Source: Acidiferrobacterales bacterium (GTDB lineage: Bacteria; Pseudomonadota; Gammaproteobacteria; Acidiferrobacterales; Sulfurifustaceae). From it: DNA of 6,650 bases. The position numbers and the translations under genes were made by a program. The notes under the pieces are model-generated. The model was not told where the DNA came from. It was given only the letters and a program-made list of their open reading frames with translations, and did not search any database. The stretch's first letter is position 1; every line of letters begins with the position of its first letter. The stretch is taken from assembly GCA_919902095.1 (NCBI GenBank), contig CAKKQL010000131.1, positions 1-6,650 of the forward strand, in the 5' to 3' direction. Shown here in pieces: positions 6,001 to 6,650 of this stretch.

Positions 6001-6650
6001 TTCTATTGATATAAACTCATGGTTGATAAAGAAGGGTGTCCTGGTGAGCGATATTACCACCGATCCGTCGGGGGCGATCAGCGCGTACGTCTATGACGCC
6101 AATGGGACCCAGTTAAACGCTTCCAATCTTGGGATCGGCAAGACGGTGAACGCGCAAGGCATATTCAGCGGCATTTCCTATGATCCCGCGGCCGGGCTTG
6201 ACCCGAGCCTGACGTATACGATCAAGGTAGCGATTACGTACAACAACAAACCATACACGGCGGTGACCGGCTTCGTTTCGCCCAGCGTATTTGCCTACGA
6301 GGCCAAGATTGGGGCTATTTATAACAGCATCAACGATTCGATTATGGCGAATATCTGGCTGGAGCGCAGCGGGACCACGGTCACCGATCCGGGAGACATG
6401 ACATTCAGGATATCAGACAGCGCGGGCGCGGTGCTTTCCAACCAGGCCTTTGACGGGTACGATTCCACGACGGATACGGTCAAAGACGCCAAGTTAATGA
6501 GCGGCATCTATACCAATATCGAATACGATCCCGCGTCAGGTTTAAGTTCCACGGAAATCTACACGATCAAAGCGGATATTGTGTATCGCGGCAGGACGTA
6601 TAACGCGGTGGCCTCCTTCTCCAAAGGAGAGCTGGGTAGTATCTCTTCCA
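1..6650 (+). CDS. Giant repetitive surface protein, internal fragment (both ends missing)
   Basis: Reading from base 2, the frame is open to base 6649, about 2,216 codons with no stop. No start codon with a ribosome-binding site is visible, so the gene enters and leaves the window. The translation is rich in Thr, Ala, Val, Gly, Ser and Asn, poor in Lys and Arg, and has only two cysteines. Domains in order (window residues): end of a beta-sandwich (1-30), linker (31-49), thirteen tandem Ig-like repeats (50-1772), Kre9-like Ig domain (1773-1885), another beta-rich domain (1886-1984), and two copies of a further module (1985-2091 and 2097-2206). Differences between repeat copies fall largely at third codon positions, which supports selection on this frame. 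Secretion and a surface, adhesin or fibre role are inferred from composition and fold pattern. No signal peptide, membrane segment, sorting signal or enzyme motif lies in this part. It is not matched to a named gene. Confidence 0.96.
2..91 (+). other. C-terminal end of an upstream beta-sandwich domain
   Basis: The first 30 or so residues include RYVRYKAYFTTSD and TPSLDDITINY. The pattern 'RY.RYKA.., then T.SLDDITI.Y' is typical of the closing strands of concanavalin/laminin-G-like or discoidin-like jelly-roll domains in bacterial surface proteins, where the final strand ends in a D-I/V-T-I-x-Y motif. The bulk of the domain lies upstream of the window, so the family cannot be fixed. The next stretch, to base 148, encodes an Ala/Thr/Ser-rich linker without recognisable structure. 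Confidence 0.5.
149..553 (+). repeat. Repeat R1 (subclass A1, 135 residues)
   Basis: The copy opens MGTANVQPAALVVG, with Met where later copies have Leu, and carries NPIPANGKI, FPAGF, SSATMDGTL, VTITRSGGT and ITLTNIKNP. Its closing linker is the most divergent of the array: KIDRALGVAADT has Lys and Arg where other copies have acidic or polar residues. This fits the edge copy of an array, where homogenisation with neighbours is weakest. Confidence 0.9.
554..961 (+). repeat. Repeat R2 (subclass A1, 136 residues)
   Basis: The first motif is NVEPASF rather than NVQPASL, and the next loop is APNYKGDV rather than VAGASGNV. It contains NPIPADGKI and then FPNTLGTGF, a four-residue insertion relative to FPAGF that recurs in R3 and R8. 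The back half, SSATMDGTF to ETITLTNIKNP, is close to R1. The linker is GDADIDTNAAVAAD. Confidence 0.9.
962..1384 (+). repeat. Repeat R3 (subclass A2, 141 residues, longest copy)
   Basis: It starts LTATNVQPASLVAG and has ANALPANGKI, then FPSTPGSGF with the four-residue insertion. The middle uses GDINGTL in place of ATMDGTL. The back half is of the DDLVI type: TIDDLVIANVKNP, then VSGTTGAY. It is the first A2 copy and is flanked on both sides by A1 copies. Confidence 0.9.
1385..1780 (+). repeat. Repeat R4 (subclass A1, 132 residues)
   Basis: The loop after NVQPAQL is SSSYVGSV, recalling the Tyr-x-Gly variant of R2. It has NPVPADGKILVTFGSGF, where Gly replaces the Pro of FPAGF, a substitution shared with R10 and R11. 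From AATAATSATMDGTL onward it closely matches R5. The linker is DETIDQDLAVAAD. Confidence 0.9.
1781..2179 (+). repeat. Repeat R5 (subclass A1, 133 residues)
   Basis: It starts LSAANVQPASLTAGASGNV and carries NPIPADGKM and TITRSGGTSQAAAAET. Bases 1916-2080 align without gaps to 1520-1684 of R4 with 26 differences in 165 bases by my count, about 84% identity. One extra residue appears in GTPGAAY, where other copies have GSTGTY. The following linker, DTLIDANMNVAAD, leads into the first B copy. Confidence 0.9.
2180..2554 (+). repeat. Repeat R6 (subclass B, 125 residues)
   Basis: NVQPASL is replaced by SMTHASL and GNVTVSF by SDTTVAF. NPIPVNGDVQVTFPAGF is kept. The A-type middle is replaced by FNIAAAAYVSGNAG, then a VLTVNLGTA strand and SLVVSGIKNP. 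It is 7-16 residues shorter than A copies. The linker is DILIDNGTAAANT. It is nearly identical to R7 through its central portion. Confidence 0.9.
2555..2929 (+). repeat. Repeat R7 (subclass B, 125 residues, near-duplicate of R6)
   Basis: It has exactly the length of R6 (375 bp). Bases 2656-2835 match 2281-2460 with about 15 differences in 180 bases, roughly 92% identity, the highest I find between any two copies. It opens with PTVTHASLVAGAVSNTTIAF and ends with the linker DILIDNGTAVANT, so the linker was copied too. Recent tandem duplication is the simplest explanation. Confidence 0.9.
2930..3349 (+). repeat. Repeat R8 (subclass A2, 140 residues)
   Basis: It begins LGATNVQPATLEVSATGNV and has NPLPADGKI, then FPNSLGAGF with the four-residue insertion. 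The middle, with SAANIDGSLWITKSG, contains the only tryptophan of the repeat array. The back half has VVNDLTIANVKNP. The linker DVVIDEDTAVAAD is one of the most acidic. Confidence 0.9.
3350..3751 (+). repeat. Repeat R9 (subclass A2, 134 residues)
   Basis: It begins LTATNVQPASLTAGISGNV and has HALPANGKILVTFPPSF. The middle, SSAALGVLTASVSGQ, lacks the Asp-Gly of the DGTL or NGTL motif. The strand TITRNGAG, with Asn-Gly in place of Ser-Gly, is shared only with R10. The back half has INDLVIGNVRNP. The linker is STLTIDQNTSVAAD. Confidence 0.9.
3752..4153 (+). repeat. Repeat R10 (subclass A2, 134 residues, divergent NPIPADGKI motif)
   Basis: It begins LSATNVQPASLVAGATGNA. The normally conserved NPIPADGK is changed to NSIPNNAYIE, the strongest departure at this motif in the array. 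It then has FGGGF, ADINGGL, RITRNGAG and VDDLVIAGARNP. The linker GGIIDDDINVTAD carries three consecutive Asp residues. Confidence 0.9.
4154..4558 (+). repeat. Repeat R11 (subclass A2 with an R4-like front, 135 residues)
   Basis: The front half, with NPVPADGKILVTFGSGF, equals R4 (an A1 copy) in protein. The back half, LDINGTL to IDDLVIAGVKNP, follows its neighbour R10. Bases 4220-4281 match 1451-1512 with six differences in 62 bases, all at third codon positions. The linker is DADIDQNTSVAAD. Confidence 0.9.
4559..4954 (+). repeat. Repeat R12 (subclass A1, 132 residues)
   Basis: After four A2 copies this one returns to A1, with AATSASMDGTLAVSVTG, TLTRSGGTSQPPAAET and ITLTNIRNPQVTGSTG. Its back half is closest to R4 and R5, more than 2 kb upstream. 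It has IPVGGKI, with Gly for Asp, foreshadowing IAVGGKA in R13. The linker is DVDIDQDLSVAAD, the most regular acidic alternation in the array. Confidence 0.9.
4955..5317 (+). repeat. Repeat R13 (subclass B, about 121 residues, terminal copy)
   Basis: It has LTSLSVTHTTSLIAAQ in place of NVQPASL, then NPIAVGGKAVVTFDPDF. FNISAATFTSGNSG parallels the R6/R7 middle, followed by VLTVTLGTAV and SLVIGGIVNP. The NP.VSGSTGTY region has diverged to NPPVPQTVDAY. The last linker, DVNIDTGSATGNA, keeps Ile-Asp but not VAADT and runs directly into the next domain. Divergence here fits its position at the array edge. Confidence 0.85.
5318..5656 (+). other. Kre9/Knh1-like Ig domain with a cysteine pair
   Basis: Window residues 1773-1885 run from AIVASFAFTAP to SAFLVKY. 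The order is P-x-G-x-x-W-x-x-G, then QTVTWTTIGTV, VNLSYAV, a loop, GNYSWTVPNI and AKLKVADAD. It matches the pattern of Kre9/Knh1-type modules common in bacterial extracellular proteins ('W..G....ITW...G.....V.I.YS', then 'GSY.W.VP', then 'A.IRV.D'). Two cysteines at bases 5483-5485 and 5507-5509, eight residues apart just before the GNYSWTVP strand, are the only ones in the window and could form a disulfide. It marks the change from the repeat array to unique sequence. Such modules are often near the end of large surface proteins; no activity is implied. Confidence 0.65.
5657..5953 (+). other. Beta-rich domain of uncertain family (possibly carboxypeptidase-regulatory-like)
   Basis: Window residues 1886-1984 begin AITWRILDANGNPVTGLNV and continue with YTTLFERIESGTTY, AGWQANQDRTIALTMDT. 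An opening strand followed by D-A-N-G-N-P-V and a closing 'DRTI.LTM' strand recalls carboxypeptidase regulatory (transthyretin-like) or Cna-B-like sandwich domains, where 'V.D..G.PV.G..V' opens the fold and 'V.L.....' closes it. The similarity is weak and rests on pattern only. Trp, Tyr, Lys and Arg are more frequent than in the repeat array. Confidence 0.4.
5954..6274 (+). repeat. C-terminal module copy T1 (107 residues)
   Basis: The copy starts LTYETQINAVYNASNDSIDI and ends YTIKVAITYNNKPYTAVTGF. Shared with T2 are the opening Y-E-x-x-I-x-A-[VI]-Y-N, N-D-S-I, W-L, V-[ST]-D, G-I-x-x-x-x-Y-D-P-A-[AS]-G-L, Y-T-I-K-[VA] and Y-x-A-V-[TA]-x-F. The strand pattern indicates a beta-sandwich. I do not recognise the family. 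It is unrelated in sequence to R1-R13. Confidence 0.8.
6290..6619 (+). repeat. C-terminal module copy T2 (110 residues)
   Basis: The copy starts FAYEAKIGAIYNSINDSIMA and ends IVYRGRTYNAVASF. It follows T1 after a five-residue spacer (VSPSV). The two copies are clearly homologous in protein, but their DNA has diverged well beyond R6/R7, so this is an old duplication. After it the frame continues as SKGELGSISS to the window edge, so further copies or a new region may follow downstream. Confidence 0.8.

Noticed and set aside
6319..6507. Short - strand open frame of 62 codons
   Set aside because: It lies wholly within the coding sequence of module T2 and has no recognisable product.
1..6650. Promoters, terminators, tRNA, rRNA, insertion sequences
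   Set aside because: None was seen. The window is coding from end to end, and I found no transposase motifs, terminal inverted repeats or RNA-gene signatures.

Overview
The whole window lies inside one protein-coding gene read on the + strand. Frame 2 (codons from base 2) stays open for all 6650 bases, about 2,216 codons. It has no stop, no convincing start and no intergenic gap, so both ends of the gene lie outside the window. The product is a giant, low-cysteine protein rich in Thr, Ala, Val, Gly and Ser and built from beta-sandwich modules. This is the composition of a secreted or cell-surface fibre, adhesin or envelope protein of a bacterium. No catalytic motif is visible.

Layout. (1) Bases 2-91 encode the last strands of a preceding beta-sandwich domain, and bases 92-148 an Ala/Thr/Ser-rich linker. 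(2) Bases 149-5317 encode thirteen tandem repeats of 121-141 residues (363-423 bp), called R1 to R13 here. Most carry the signatures NVQPASL, NPIPADGKI, a TITRSGG-like motif, NP.VSGSTGTY and an acidic linker containing an invariant Ile-Asp. The repeats fall into three subclasses in the order A1 A1 A2 A1 A1 B B A2 A2 A2 A2 A1 B. (3) Bases 5318-5656 encode an Ig-like domain resembling the Kre9/Knh1-type module of bacterial surface proteins. It holds the only two cysteines of the window. (4) Bases 5657-5953 encode a different beta-rich domain. (5) Bases 5954-6274 and 6290-6619 encode two copies of another module of about 108 residues. The gene then continues out of the window.

Organism. The DNA is GC-rich, with heavy use of GCG, GGC, ACG and GTC codons, and it is intronless. 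Very long surface genes with Ig-like repeats and Kre9-like domains are known from Omnitrophota and related uncultivated bacteria. That lineage fits but is an inference; the sequence has no taxonomic marker.

The parts work as one polypeptide: a long repetitive stalk, then a non-repetitive distal or anchor-proximal region. The main points of interest are the mosaic order of the repeat subclasses, a recent R6/R7 duplication, signs of shuffling between repeats, a conserved acidic linker that might bind Ca2+, and the C-terminal module pair, which I cannot assign to a family.
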